From positions 1 to 14,751 of the forward strand of contig CAJPOL010000040.1 in NCBI GenBank assembly GCA_905372265.1: a stretch of 14,751 bases of DNA, read 5' to 3'. Within the stretch, counting starts at the first letter, position 1. The number at the start of each line of letters is the position of its first letter. The position numbers and the translations under genes were made by a program. This DNA is from an uncultured Treponema sp. (GTDB taxonomy: Bacteria > Spirochaetota > Spirochaetia > Treponematales > Treponemataceae). Shown piece after piece: positions 1 through 7,762 of the stretch. The notes below the pieces were generated by a model. It worked only from the letters and a program-made list of their open reading frames with translations. It had not been told where the DNA came from and searched no databases.

Positions 1-62
1 TAAGCCTATCTTGAAACGACCGGCGAAAAAAAACAAAAAAACAAGTTGTGTCGCTCTGCGAT

Positions 63-133
63 GCCATCCCCTGATGATGCTCTTTTGCATCGGAGGATGG
101 CGATCGCGCCCTGAGCGTTGTGCAAAGGGCGCG
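63..133 (-). terminator. Tandem hairpins downstream of groEL (possible terminator)
   Basis: Two inverted repeats follow the groEL stop. The first, 105-133, has a perfect 8-bp arm (CGCGCCCT / AGGGCGCG) and a 13-nt loop. The second, 63-101, has a 7-bp outer arm (GCCATCC / GGATGGC) and an inner GATGC/GCATC pair. In the groEL direction a T-rich tract, seen as A-runs at 26-42 on the plus strand, follows about 20 nt after the second hairpin. That gap is longer than in a textbook intrinsic terminator, so termination is plausible but not certain. Confidence 0.4.
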
Positions 134-144
134 CGGCAAACGGT

Positions 145-1779
145 TTAATACATGCCGCCCATACCGCCCATGTCGGGGCCGGGCGCTGCCGGAGTATGTT
201 TTTCAGGGATGTTAGTAATCGCGCATTCGGTCGTCAGCAGCAAACTTGCAATTGATGCGGCATTCTGTAAAGCCGAACGGGTAACCTTTGCAGGATCGAT
301 AATACCGACTTTCATCATATCTACCCATTCCATCTTTGCAGCATCAAAGCCGACGCCGCGTTTTTCTTTTGCCTTTTCCGCAATAACAGCGCCGTCAACA
401 CCGGCATTTTCCGCAATTTGGCGGATAGGCTCTTCAAGCGCACGCTTAACAATCTTAAAGCCGATCTTTTCATCTTCGGTCAGCTTTGACATGTCTGCCT
501 TTTCAAGTGTTTCCGCCGCTTGAATTAACGCAAGGCCGCCGCCTGCAACGATACCTTCTTCGATAGCGGCGCGGGTCGCATTCAGCGCATCTTCTACACG
601 GTGTTTTTTCTCTTTCATTTCGACTTCGGTAACGGCGCCGATTTTAATAACGGCAACGCCGCCTGCCAATTTTGCAAGACGCTCTTTAAGTTTTTCCGTG
701 TCGTATTCGGACGTGGAGCTTTCAATTTGCTTTTTGATTTGCGCAACACGGTCATCAATATGCTTCTTTTCGCCTGCGCCGTCGATAATGGTCGTGTTTT
801 CTTTATCGATTTTAACGCTCTTTGCTTGTCCGAGCTGGCTTAAATCGGCAGACTCAAGCTTTAATCCCAATTCTTCGGAGATAACCTGTCCGCCTGTTAA
901 GATTGCAATATCCTCAAGCATTTCCTTGCGGCGGTCGCCGAAGCCGGGTGCCTTTACCGCGCATGTTTTTAATGCGCCGCGGAGACTGTTGACAACCAAT
1001 GTTGCCAATGCCTCGCCTTCAATATCTTCCGCAATAATTAAAAGCGGCCGGCCCGATTGCGCAACCTTTTCCAAAAGCGGCAAAAGATCCTTCATGGAGG
1101 AAATAGCCTTGTCATGGATCAAAATATAAGGATTGTCGTATACGGTCTCCATGCGGTCGCGGTCGGTAACAAAATAGGAAGAAATATAGCCGCGGTCAAA
1201 CTGCATACCTTCAACATACTCGGTAACCGTTTCCATCGTCTGGGCTTCGCCGACATCAATAACCCCGTCTTTTCCGACGCGGGCGATAGCATCTGCAAGA
1301 ATTTTGCCGATTTCCGCATCGTTATTAGCGGAAACGGAAGCGACATGAGCGACTTCTTCGGAGCCTTTGATTTCTTTTGCATGTTTTTGAATATCATCGA
1401 CGGCTATTGCCACCGCTTTATCCATACCGCGCTTTAACTCAAGCGGGGTCATACCGGCTGCGACTGCTTTTAATCCTTCGCGTACCATTGAATAAGCAAG
1501 AACGGTAGCGGTTGTCGTTCCGTCGCCTGCCACATCGTTTGTCTTTGTGGCAACTTCTTTTAAAAGCTGCGCTCCCATGTTTTCAAACGGGTTTTCCAAT
1601 TCAATCTCGCGGGCAACCGATACGCCGTCCTTTGTAACGGTCGGCGCACCGAAACTCTTATCAAGCAATACATTGCGTCCTTTGGGACCCAATGTTACTT
1701 TCACCGCATTTGAAATTTGCTCAACGCCGGAAAGCAGACTTTTCCGCGCCTCTTCATTAAACAGCAACTGTTTCGCCAT
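145..1779 (-). CDS. groEL: Chaperonin GroEL (Hsp60, 60 kDa chaperonin)
   Basis: This is the cytoplasmic ATP-driven folding chaperonin, which forms 14-mer rings capped by GroES. The protein has 544 residues, the normal length. It begins MAKQLLFNEEARKSLL and carries the nucleotide-binding stretches VTLGPKGRNVLLDK (about 28-41) and GDGTTTATVLA from residue 85, where D86 matches the catalytic Asp87 of the E. coli protein. The late equatorial signature RVEDALNATRAAIEEGIVAGGG is intact, written here only for recognition of the block around the second catalytic Asp. The C-terminus ends in a short Gly-Gly-Met tail and a final Tyr. The ATG start is preceded by AAGGAG (1788-1793, complement) at 8-nt spacing. 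No groES lies on the upstream side, where a divergent operon begins, so groEL appears to be monocistronic on that side. Identity is certain. Heat-shock control is inferred from the family and from the inverted repeat upstream. Confidence 0.98.
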   Translation of the reverse strand: MAKQLLFNEEARKSLLSGVEQISNAVKVTLGPKGRNVLLDKSFGAPTVTKDGVSVAREIELENPFENMGAQLLKEVATKTNDVAGDGTTTATVLAYSMVREGLKAVAAGMTPLELKRGMDKAVAIAVDDIQKHAKEIKGSEEVAHVASVSANNDAEIGKILADAIARVGKDGVIDVGEAQTMETVTEYVEGMQFDRGYISSYFVTDRDRMETVYDNPYILIHDKAISSMKDLLPLLEKVAQSGRPLLIIAEDIEGEALATLVVNSLRGALKTCAVKAPGFGDRRKEMLEDIAILTGGQVISEELGLKLESADLSQLGQAKSVKIDKENTTIIDGAGEKKHIDDRVAQIKKQIESSTSEYDTEKLKERLAKLAGGVAVIKIGAVTEVEMKEKKHRVEDALNATRAAIEEGIVAGGGLALIQAAETLEKADMSKLTEDEKIGFKIVKRALEEPIRQIAENAGVDGAVIAEKAKEKRGVGFDAAKMEWVDMMKVGIIDPAKVTRSALQNAASIASLLLTTECAITNIPEKHTPAAPGPDMGGMGGMY

Positions 1780-1861
1780 CTTATGAACTCCTTCATCATT
1801 ATAAAAAAGTTATGCTGTACTACTCTAGGGTGTCTCTAAAAAACGAAGTTTTTAAGTGTCC

Positions 1862-1889
1862 CCTATAGAAAATCTCTAACCATATTCAA
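1862..1889 (-). promoter_or_regulatory. Candidate groEL promoter (sigma-70-like)
   Basis: Read on the minus strand there is TTGAAT (complement of 1884-1889), a 16-nt spacer and TATAGG (complement of 1862-1867). Transcription would start near 1855 and give a leader of about 75 nt before the groEL ATG. The match to the sigma-70 consensus is fair but not strong. The overlapping inverted repeat at 1874-1899 supports this being a regulated promoter. Confidence 0.4.
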
Positions 1890-1899
1890 GCTGTTAGAG
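1874..1899. promoter_or_regulatory. Inverted repeat overlapping groEL promoter, operator candidate
   Basis: CTCTAAC (1874-1880) and GTTAGAG (1893-1899) are perfect 7-bp inverted arms around a 12-nt spacer. The repeat spans the -35 element and half the spacer of the candidate groEL promoter, which is where a repressor would bind. It does not match the CIRCE/HrcA consensus (TTAGCACTC-N9-GAGTGCTAA), so the regulator is unknown. Operator function is inferred from symmetry and position. Confidence 0.4.
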
Positions 1900-1989
1900 T
1901 TATGATGGTATAAACATACACAAAAAACGGCAAAACGGCAAGAATTTTTCAAGTTTTTCAAAAAGTTACGCTCTTAACCTGAAAAAATA

Positions 1990-1998
1990 TGATATACT
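1990..1998 (+). promoter_or_regulatory. Extended -10 promoter for the glycosidase-ppk operon
   Basis: TG-N-TATACT (TG at 1990-1991, hexamer at 1993-1998) is a good extended -10 element. No clear -35 hexamer sits 17 nt upstream, as is common for extended -10 promoters. A T/A-tract region (about 1944-1966) lies upstream. Transcription would start near 2005, leaving a leader of about 50 nt before the GTG start at 2058. A second possible pair, TTGAAT (2006-2011) with TATTAT (2028-2033), would start too close to the ribosome binding site and is less likely. Confidence 0.45.
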
Positions 1999-2057
1999 AT
2001 CAGTATTGAATTTTATGCTATTATCGTTATTATATAGCTTTTCTGAAGGAGCCATTG

Positions 2058-3488
2058 GTGAATAAGCGCGATTTTCCCCGAATACATTTTTACGATCAGG
2101 ATTTTGTTGATATTTATGACAGAACATGGTCGTTCATCCAAGATTTTTTATTCACTGTAAAAACGGAAAAAGACGGAACCGAGAGCTTTTTCCTTTATCC
2201 TGAAAGAGACGGTAAGTTTTTAAATCAGTACGAAACTATTTTTTCCTCTTTTTTCTTTGTGTATTCAAATCGGAATTACAATGCGAATCAGAATATTGAT
2301 TTTTTCTATGCGCATCAAGAAGAATCGGGGGCAATCCGCTCTAAGTACAATGCCGAAACGGGCGAGCCTGTTTTTACGGATGATAACCCCGAAGGGGTCG
2401 GAATGCCGCTTTTTGCATGGGCGGAATACAATATGTTTCATAAAACCGCCAATAAAAAACGGGTTAAGGATGTTATGCCTGTTTTGGTACGGTATATGAA
2501 ATGGCTGGAAACTTCTTTTAAACGTCCGAACGGCTTATATTCCGTTCCGCTTGCCGCTGTTGAAATGTACAATACTCCCCGTCAAAAAGTCGCTTATCTG
2601 GTCGATTTTAATTCGGCATTGGCGATTAACGCGCTGTACATGTCGGCGCTCGGCGATATTTTAAACGATAAAGAGCAAAGTTTTCAGTATAAACGGATTT
2701 ACTTCACGTTAAAAACAAGAATCAATACGTTGATGTGGAATGCCGAAACAGGGTTTTATCATGATATCGATAGTGATGAGAACATGCTGCCTCAAAAAAC
2801 CGTCGCAGGCTTTTGGCCGCTGCTTGCCGAAATTCCCAATGAGGATAAAGCGGAAGTATTGACCTCGCATCTGTTAAATCCCGATACGTTCGGTTCCGAT
2901 CACCCTATTCCCAGCTTATCGCTGGATGATCCCGATTTTGACGAGCGGGGAATGGGATGCCGCGGGAGTGTGTTCCCTTATCTGAATTTTATCGTGATCA
3001 AGGGACTTGAAAAGTATGAGCGATGGGAATTGGCGCGGGAATGTACTATCAGGCATATCTATTATGTTCTTGACGGTTTGGCGCCTGAGGGCAATAGTAA
3101 AAAAGGCGCTCTGTGGGAAGCCTATCTTCCGCAAAAAGAAGGGCCTGCGCAATGGCCTGAACGGGAAGACTTCCCCCGTAAGCACTATCTGTTTTCTACT
3201 GCGCTTTCTACTATTACGCTGATGATTGAGAATGTGATTGGTCTTTCAATCAGTTTTCCGCGAAAAACCGTCGATTGGATTATTCCCAATTTGGAAGTGA
3301 TGGGAATCGAAAACTTGAGTTTAAAGCGGAATCTGGTAACGATTTTATCATCAAAAACACAGCGGGGCTGGGAAATCCATATGGAAAGCGAAAAACTCTA
3401 CTATTTCACTATCAATATCCTTGGACAGAAAAAAAAGACGCTGCCGATTCCTTCCGGCAAATGCTCCATGCTGATCGATAAACTATAA
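2058..3488 (+). CDS. GH63/trehalase-like (alpha/alpha)6-barrel glycoside hydrolase family protein
   Basis: The 476-residue protein looks like a cytosolic six-hairpin glycosidase of the GH63/GH37/mannosylglycerate-hydrolase-like group. It has no signal peptide. Recognisable pieces are FLNQYETIFSSFFF near residue 55, VDFNSALAINALYMSALGD near 190, CRGSVFPYLNFIVIKGLEKY from C301 (the family's usual GPVWPHLNYLVIKGL block, here with R-G-S-V-F-P) and LWEAYLP, where E354 is the likely general base. Many other positions are divergent, so the substrate (trehalose, a glucosyl-oligosaccharide or a compatible-solute glycoside) cannot be read off. Start choice: GAAGGAG at 2045-2051 is 6 nt from GTG 2058 but only 3 nt from TTG 2055, so GTG is preferred; no ATG is available. 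It is the first gene of the operon, 5 nt upstream of ppk. The fold is fairly sure and the activity is not. Confidence 0.75.
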   Translation: MNKRDFPRIHFYDQDFVDIYDRTWSFIQDFLFTVKTEKDGTESFFLYPERDGKFLNQYETIFSSFFFVYSNRNYNANQNIDFFYAHQEESGAIRSKYNAETGEPVFTDDNPEGVGMPLFAWAEYNMFHKTANKKRVKDVMPVLVRYMKWLETSFKRPNGLYSVPLAAVEMYNTPRQKVAYLVDFNSALAINALYMSALGDILNDKEQSFQYKRIYFTLKTRINTLMWNAETGFYHDIDSDENMLPQKTVAGFWPLLAEIPNEDKAEVLTSHLLNPDTFGSDHPIPSLSLDDPDFDERGMGCRGSVFPYLNFIVIKGLEKYERWELARECTIRHIYYVLDGLAPEGNSKKGALWEAYLPQKEGPAQWPEREDFPRKHYLFSTALSTITLMIENVIGLSISFPRKTVDWIIPNLEVMGIENLSLKRNLVTILSSKTQRGWEIHMESEKLYYFTINILGQKKKTLPIPSGKCSMLIDKL

Positions 3489-3493
3489 GGCGT

Positions 3494-5575
3494 ATGACCT
3501 ATTTAAACCGTGAGTTGTCTTGGATCGATTTCAATGAACGGGTATTGATGGAAGCCTGTTCAAACACGGTGCCTCTTTTAGAACGGCTTAAATTTATCGG
3601 GATCGTCTCCTCCAACTTTGATGAATTTTTTATGGTGCGGGTAGCCGGTTTACAAGAGCTATTCAGGCGGGGAGAGGATTCTCAGGACGTTTCAGGCTTG
3701 TCCATCGGGGCTCAGCTGGATGAAATAGCCCGTAAAACAAGGAGCTTGTTCGACATACAGGAACATGCCCTGAATACGGAGATTTTACCGAAGCTGAAAG
3801 CGGAAGGCTTGGCCTATTTGAAACCTGAGGAATGTACTATTGCCCAACAAGCGTTTTTACGCCGTTATTTTTATACGAATCTGTATGAACAACTAACGCC
3901 TGTAGTGCTCAAAGAGACTGCTGATCTTGCGGATACCGTAGACAGTATTCAGCTGTACAGCGCCTTTCTACTGGCGGATAAACGTACCGGAGAAGAAACG
4001 CTTGCTTTTATTGAGGTGCCGAACCGATCCCGTTTTGTGTTCCTTCCCGAGAGCGCTGAAAAGGCGGAAAACCAGCGGACGGAATTTGTTTTAGCCGATG
4101 AAATTATCCGATTTTTCGGTGCGGAGGTATTTTCCGATTTCCATGTTACCGGCACCAGTATTTTTAAGATAAACCGTTCCGCCAGCATGACCGTTGATGA
4201 TTCTACTGACGACGGATTTATTCAGGCATTGCAGGAAATTCTTATTCAACGCCGCTATTCCTTTGCAGTGCGTATGACGTGCAGCTCCGAATCCCCAGCG
4301 CTGATACGGCGGATGGCGGAGCTGTTCGGGCTTGAAGAAAAAGAGGTGTATTTGAGCGATGCCCCTATAGGACTTGCATCGTTTTCAAAAATTGCCAAGT
4401 TGGACGGTTTCGGGCATCTTCTCAATAAAAAATGGAAGTATTTTTCTCATCCTCACTTTCCGAAATCGGCGCCGCTGTGGGACAGTATCAAGACCCGCGA
4501 TATTCTTTTGCATGTGCCGTATCAATCGTACAAACCGGTTATCGCCTTTTTGGACGGAGCGGCTAAAGACCCCGATGTAGTATCCATTCAAATGACGCTG
4601 TACCGCACAAGTAAGGCCTCTCCCATTGTTCATGCTCTTGAGAAAGCAGCGAAAAGGGGAAAATCCGTAACCGTTTTTGTTGAGGTAAAGGCACGGTTTG
4701 ACGAAGCGCGGAATATCGGCTGGGTAAAGCGTCTGCAAAAAGACGGCGTTCGGGTAGTGTATGATCTGCCGCATCTTAAAGTACATGCAAAGCTGCTGTT
4801 AATTATGCGCCGCGAAGCGCACGGTTTGCAGGGTTATGCGCATCTTGCCACCGGAAACTATAACGATACGACAGCAAAGCTGTATGCCGATATTTCTTTG
4901 TTTACAGCCGATGCGTTGATTGTCAAAGATGCGCAGCTGATTTTTGAGCGGCTGTGCGGCAGTACAGCGGAGAACACGCCGCACTGTCTTGTTACCGCTC
5001 CGAATGATTTAAAAAGGACTCTTTTGAACTATATTGAACGCGAAGAGATTCATGCGCGGCAGGGGAGGGGAGGCCGTATTATCGCGAAAATGAATAACCT
5101 CTCACATCCTGCGCTGATTGACGCGCTGTACCGGGCTTCACAGGCAGGGGTGCGTATCGATTTAAATGTGCGCGGTATTTGTATGCTGATACCCGGCTTG
5201 CCCGGAATGAGCGAGAATATACGGGTCATCAGTATTATTGACCGCTATTTGGAGCATAGCAGGATTTTTTATTTTGAAAACGGCGGCGATTGCGAGTGGT
5301 ATCTTTCCAGCGCTGACTGGATGCCGCGTAACTTGGAGCGGCGGGTTGAGTTGCTCTTCCCTGTGCTTGATAAAGAGAATCGCGAACTGCTCCGTTATCT
5401 GATTTCCGTCTATTTTTCGGATACGGTGAAAGCGTTTGAGATGCAGCCGGATGGGAGCTGGCGCCGGAGGTCTTCGCAGCAGCCCGCTTGCCCGATACGG
5501 GCACAGGAAGCCTTTCAGCGTTTTTTTAATCCGAAAGACATCCCTGCGGTTACGGTAAAGGAGGATGCTGTATGA
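3494..5575 (+). CDS. ppk1: Polyphosphate kinase 1
   Basis: PPK1 reversibly moves the gamma phosphate of ATP onto inorganic polyphosphate chains and usually sits at the inner membrane face. The protein has 693 residues, close to the E. coli length. It opens with LNRELSWIDFNERVLMEA, the hallmark of the N domain, and continues through the middle domain into the two phospholipase-D-like C domains. The autophosphorylated histidine is H431 in DLPHLKVHAKLLLI, and the second catalytic histidine is H588 in RYLEHSRIFYFENGGD. LATGNYNDTTAKLYADIS and the SADWMPRNLERRVE stretch are also present, so the enzyme looks complete. ATG at 3494 is chosen because the conserved N-terminus begins right there; the upstream AAGG (3487-3490) is only 3 nt away, so initiation may depend on coupling to the gene before it. 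The stop overlaps the next start by 4 nt. Confidence 0.97.
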   Translation: MTYLNRELSWIDFNERVLMEACSNTVPLLERLKFIGIVSSNFDEFFMVRVAGLQELFRRGEDSQDVSGLSIGAQLDEIARKTRSLFDIQEHALNTEILPKLKAEGLAYLKPEECTIAQQAFLRRYFYTNLYEQLTPVVLKETADLADTVDSIQLYSAFLLADKRTGEETLAFIEVPNRSRFVFLPESAEKAENQRTEFVLADEIIRFFGAEVFSDFHVTGTSIFKINRSASMTVDDSTDDGFIQALQEILIQRRYSFAVRMTCSSESPALIRRMAELFGLEEKEVYLSDAPIGLASFSKIAKLDGFGHLLNKKWKYFSHPHFPKSAPLWDSIKTRDILLHVPYQSYKPVIAFLDGAAKDPDVVSIQMTLYRTSKASPIVHALEKAAKRGKSVTVFVEVKARFDEARNIGWVKRLQKDGVRVVYDLPHLKVHAKLLLIMRREAHGLQGYAHLATGNYNDTTAKLYADISLFTADALIVKDAQLIFERLCGSTAENTPHCLVTAPNDLKRTLLNYIEREEIHARQGRGGRIIAKMNNLSHPALIDALYRASQAGVRIDLNVRGICMLIPGLPGMSENIRVISIIDRYLEHSRIFYFENGGDCEWYLSSADWMPRNLERRVELLFPVLDKENRELLRYLISVYFSDTVKAFEMQPDGSWRRRSSQQPACPIRAQEAFQRFFNPKDIPAVTVKEDAV

Positions 5576-6627
5576 TACGGAAAAAAAGAGCCGTGCGCAT
5601 GATATGCGGTATACTTGCGTTTTATTTAATAGTATGCGGTACCGGATGCCGTACGGAATCGCAGCGTACCCTCCATTTATACAATTGGACGTATTATACC
5701 CCCGACTCCGTTATCCGTGCGTTTGAACAAAAATACGGGGTAAAAGTCGTATACGATGACTTTGCTTCCAACGAAGATATGTTTGCAAAGCTGATGGCCG
5801 GTTCAAAAGGCTATGATCTGGTTGTGCCTTCGGCCGATTATGTTTCGATCATGATGAAGCTCAATATGCTTGAAAGCATTGACCGGACAAAAATTCCCAA
5901 TCTCAGGTATCTCAGCAAGGAAGTGCTTGACCGTACCGGGTATGATGAAGGGCTTGGTTTCTCGGTGCCCTATTATATGGGCGCTGCCGGTATTGCCGTC
6001 AATAAGCAGGCTGTTCCGCAGTACGGCAGAGATTGGCATATTTTTGAACGCAGCGATTTAACCGGACGCATGACGATGATGGATGATATGCGGGAAGTGC
6101 TTGGAAGCGCCCTTGCCGTGCTCGGATATGATCTGAATACCGCCGATACGGAGGCGCTTGAGCGCGCATACCGGCTGATACAGGAGCGATGGAAGCCTCA
6201 TCTGGTGAAATTTGATTCCGACGGTTTTGCAAAATCCTTTGCATCGGGCGATTTTGCTGTCGTTCACGGCTATGCGGAAGCAGTGTTTGCCGAACTATCG
6301 GAGGAACAGGCGCAGCATGTCGATTTCTTTATCCCAAAAGGTATTCCGTCGGCGCTGTATATTGATAGTCTGTGTATTCCGAAGGGAGCTCCCCATCCTG
6401 AGCTTGCGCACACGTTTATCAACTTTTTGCTGGAACCGGAAATTTATGCGCTATTTCTTGATACGTTCGGCTTTCCTGCTTCCATTCATACGGAAGCGGG
6501 AGCGTATACAAAACGCAAGCCGCATTATACCCTTGATGATATGAAAGACTGTGTTCTGAAAAAAGATCTCGGCGCGGATTTAGAGATTTATACCGATTAT
6601 TGGCAGCGGATACGCTTTACGCCGTAA
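5572..6627 (+). CDS. potD: PotD-like spermidine/putrescine-binding lipoprotein
   Basis: This is an ABC-type extracellular solute-binding protein (family 1, PotD/PotF group) of 351 residues. A basic start and hydrophobic segment end at a probable lipoprotein cysteine, C26 (GTGC; Gly at -3 is loose but tolerated in spirochaetes), so it should be tethered in the periplasm. N38-W39 in LYNWTYYTPDSVIRAFE, the acid pair D172/E175 in MDDMREVLGSAL and D265 in YIDSLCIP line up with polyamine-contacting regions of E. coli PotD. Some ligand-cage tryptophans are replaced: E. coli WNGS reads HGYA here and W-M-D-S reads Y-I-D-S, so ligand choice may differ. The start is firm: AAGGAGG (5558-5564) precedes ATG by 7 nt, and ATGA overlaps the ppk stop. 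No potABC genes flank it, so the permease must be encoded elsewhere. Confidence 0.88.
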   Translation: MIRKKRAVRMICGILAFYLIVCGTGCRTESQRTLHLYNWTYYTPDSVIRAFEQKYGVKVVYDDFASNEDMFAKLMAGSKGYDLVVPSADYVSIMMKLNMLESIDRTKIPNLRYLSKEVLDRTGYDEGLGFSVPYYMGAAGIAVNKQAVPQYGRDWHIFERSDLTGRMTMMDDMREVLGSALAVLGYDLNTADTEALERAYRLIQERWKPHLVKFDSDGFAKSFASGDFAVVHGYAEAVFAELSEEQAQHVDFFIPKGIPSALYIDSLCIPKGAPHPELAHTFINFLLEPEIYALFLDTFGFPASIHTEAGAYTKRKPHYTLDDMKDCVLKKDLGADLEIYTDYWQRIRFTP

Positions 6628-6649
6628 ACGGTGATAGGAGGTGATTACG

Positions 6650-7762
6650 ATGCGGGTATCGCTGGTGAACGGTATCGTAAAGATTGCAAAAATTATCGGT
6701 GTGCTTGTTGCCGCTGCCGCTCTATTATTCGGGTGCTTTTTATTGTTTCTTACAGCGGCTGAGTACCGTCCCTCTGCTGAGGAGCCTGCCGAAATTGCAG
6801 GAGGGACGGGCAGCGCCGCCGGTATTGATCCTACGCAGCCGATCGATATTATCAGCTGGAATATCGGTTATTGCGGGCTGGGGGCAAAACAGGATTTTTT
6901 TATGGACGGCGGCGCTCTGGTGCGGCCGGAGAACAAGCAGTCCGTAGAAGAGAATCTTGCAGGCATTATCCGAACGCTGCAGCGAAATCCGGCCGATATG
7001 TATTTTATTCAAGAGCTGGATAAATCATCAAAGCGTTCCTATTATATTGATCAACACGCCGCGCTGACTGATGCGCTGGCAGTTTTTTCCGCCTATACGT
7101 ATAATTTTAAAGCGGCATTTGTGCCGTATCCGTTTCCGCCCATCGGTAAGGTTGCAAGCGGGGTAGGGGGCTTTACTCGTTTTCCGTTTGCACGGGCATA
7201 CCGTTTTGCATTGCCGGTGCCGTTTACATGGCCGGTCAGTACGGTGAACCTTAAACGGTGTATGCTGATAACCCGTTTCCCGCTTGCATCGGGCAAAGAG
7301 CTTGTAGCGGTGAATGTGCATTTGGAAGCCTATGATGAAGGGGAGGGGAAAGTCGCCCAAACGAAAGCGCTGACGGATTTTGTCCGCGCCGAATATGCGG
7401 CGGGCAATTATGTGATAGTAGGAGGCGATTTTAATCAAACCTTTCCCGGTTTTGATCTTTCACGCTATCCGGTGCATGAAGGCCGCTGGGCGGCCCCGGT
7501 GATTGACGGCGCATTACTGACGGACGGTTGGCGCTTTGCCGTTGACGGGCGCGCCCCATCGTGCCGGCTGAACAATGCGCCGTATGAACCGGCCATTACG
7601 GATGAAAAACTCCGTAAGGACTGGCAGTATTATGTGATAGACGGTTTTATCGTTTCGCCGAATGTGTCGGTGCAGTCGGTTGAAACGCTTGATGAATCCT
7701 TCCGGTATGCCGACCACAATCCGGTAAAGCTGCGCGTACTGCTGAAGGGAGCGGCAGGGTAG
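6650..7762 (+). CDS. Membrane-anchored endonuclease/exonuclease/phosphatase (EEP) family protein
   Basis: The 370-residue protein has one N-terminal hydrophobic segment (about residues 11-37), a short low-complexity linker, then a DNase I-like EEP domain that would lie outside the membrane. Catalytic landmarks are all visible: N71 in DIISWNIGYCGLG, E122 in FIQELDK (metal ligand), H224 in NVHLEAYDEGEGK, D260 and N262 in VIVGGDFNQTFPG, and the D355-H356 pair in YADHNPVKLRVLL. This is an active metal-dependent phosphodiesterase or phosphatase fold, but whether it cuts nucleic acid, phospholipid or sugar phosphate cannot be told. Start: AGGAGGTGAT (6636-6645) is a near-perfect Shine-Dalgarno, and ATG 6650 follows at proper spacing; a GTG at 6641 lies inside that Shine-Dalgarno and is rejected. 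It lies 22 nt after potD, probably the same operon, and its 3' end overlaps the convergent cobW-like gene by 133 bp. Confidence 0.85.
   Translation: MRVSLVNGIVKIAKIIGVLVAAAALLFGCFLLFLTAAEYRPSAEEPAEIAGGTGSAAGIDPTQPIDIISWNIGYCGLGAKQDFFMDGGALVRPENKQSVEENLAGIIRTLQRNPADMYFIQELDKSSKRSYYIDQHAALTDALAVFSAYTYNFKAAFVPYPFPPIGKVASGVGGFTRFPFARAYRFALPVPFTWPVSTVNLKRCMLITRFPLASGKELVAVNVHLEAYDEGEGKVAQTKALTDFVRAEYAAGNYVIVGGDFNQTFPGFDLSRYPVHEGRWAAPVIDGALLTDGWRFAVDGRAPSCRLNNAPYEPAITDEKLRKDWQYYVIDGFIVSPNVSVQSVETLDESFRYADHNPVKLRVLLKGAAG

Noticed and set aside
152..1786. Several open frames antisense to groEL on the plus strand
   Set aside because: They lie wholly inside groEL, have no ribosome binding sites or recognisable domains, and reflect codon bias of the opposite strand.
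1794..2054. A CIRCE element upstream of groEL
   Set aside because: No TTAGCACTC-N9-GAGTGCTAA match on either strand; only an unrelated CTCTAAC inverted repeat is present.
2055..2057. TTG at 2055 as the glycosidase start
   Set aside because: It is only 3 nt from GAAGGAG, while GTG at 2058 is at a normal distance.
6641..6643. GTG at 6641 as the EEP start
   Set aside because: It is part of the AGGAGGTGAT Shine-Dalgarno that serves the ATG at 6650.
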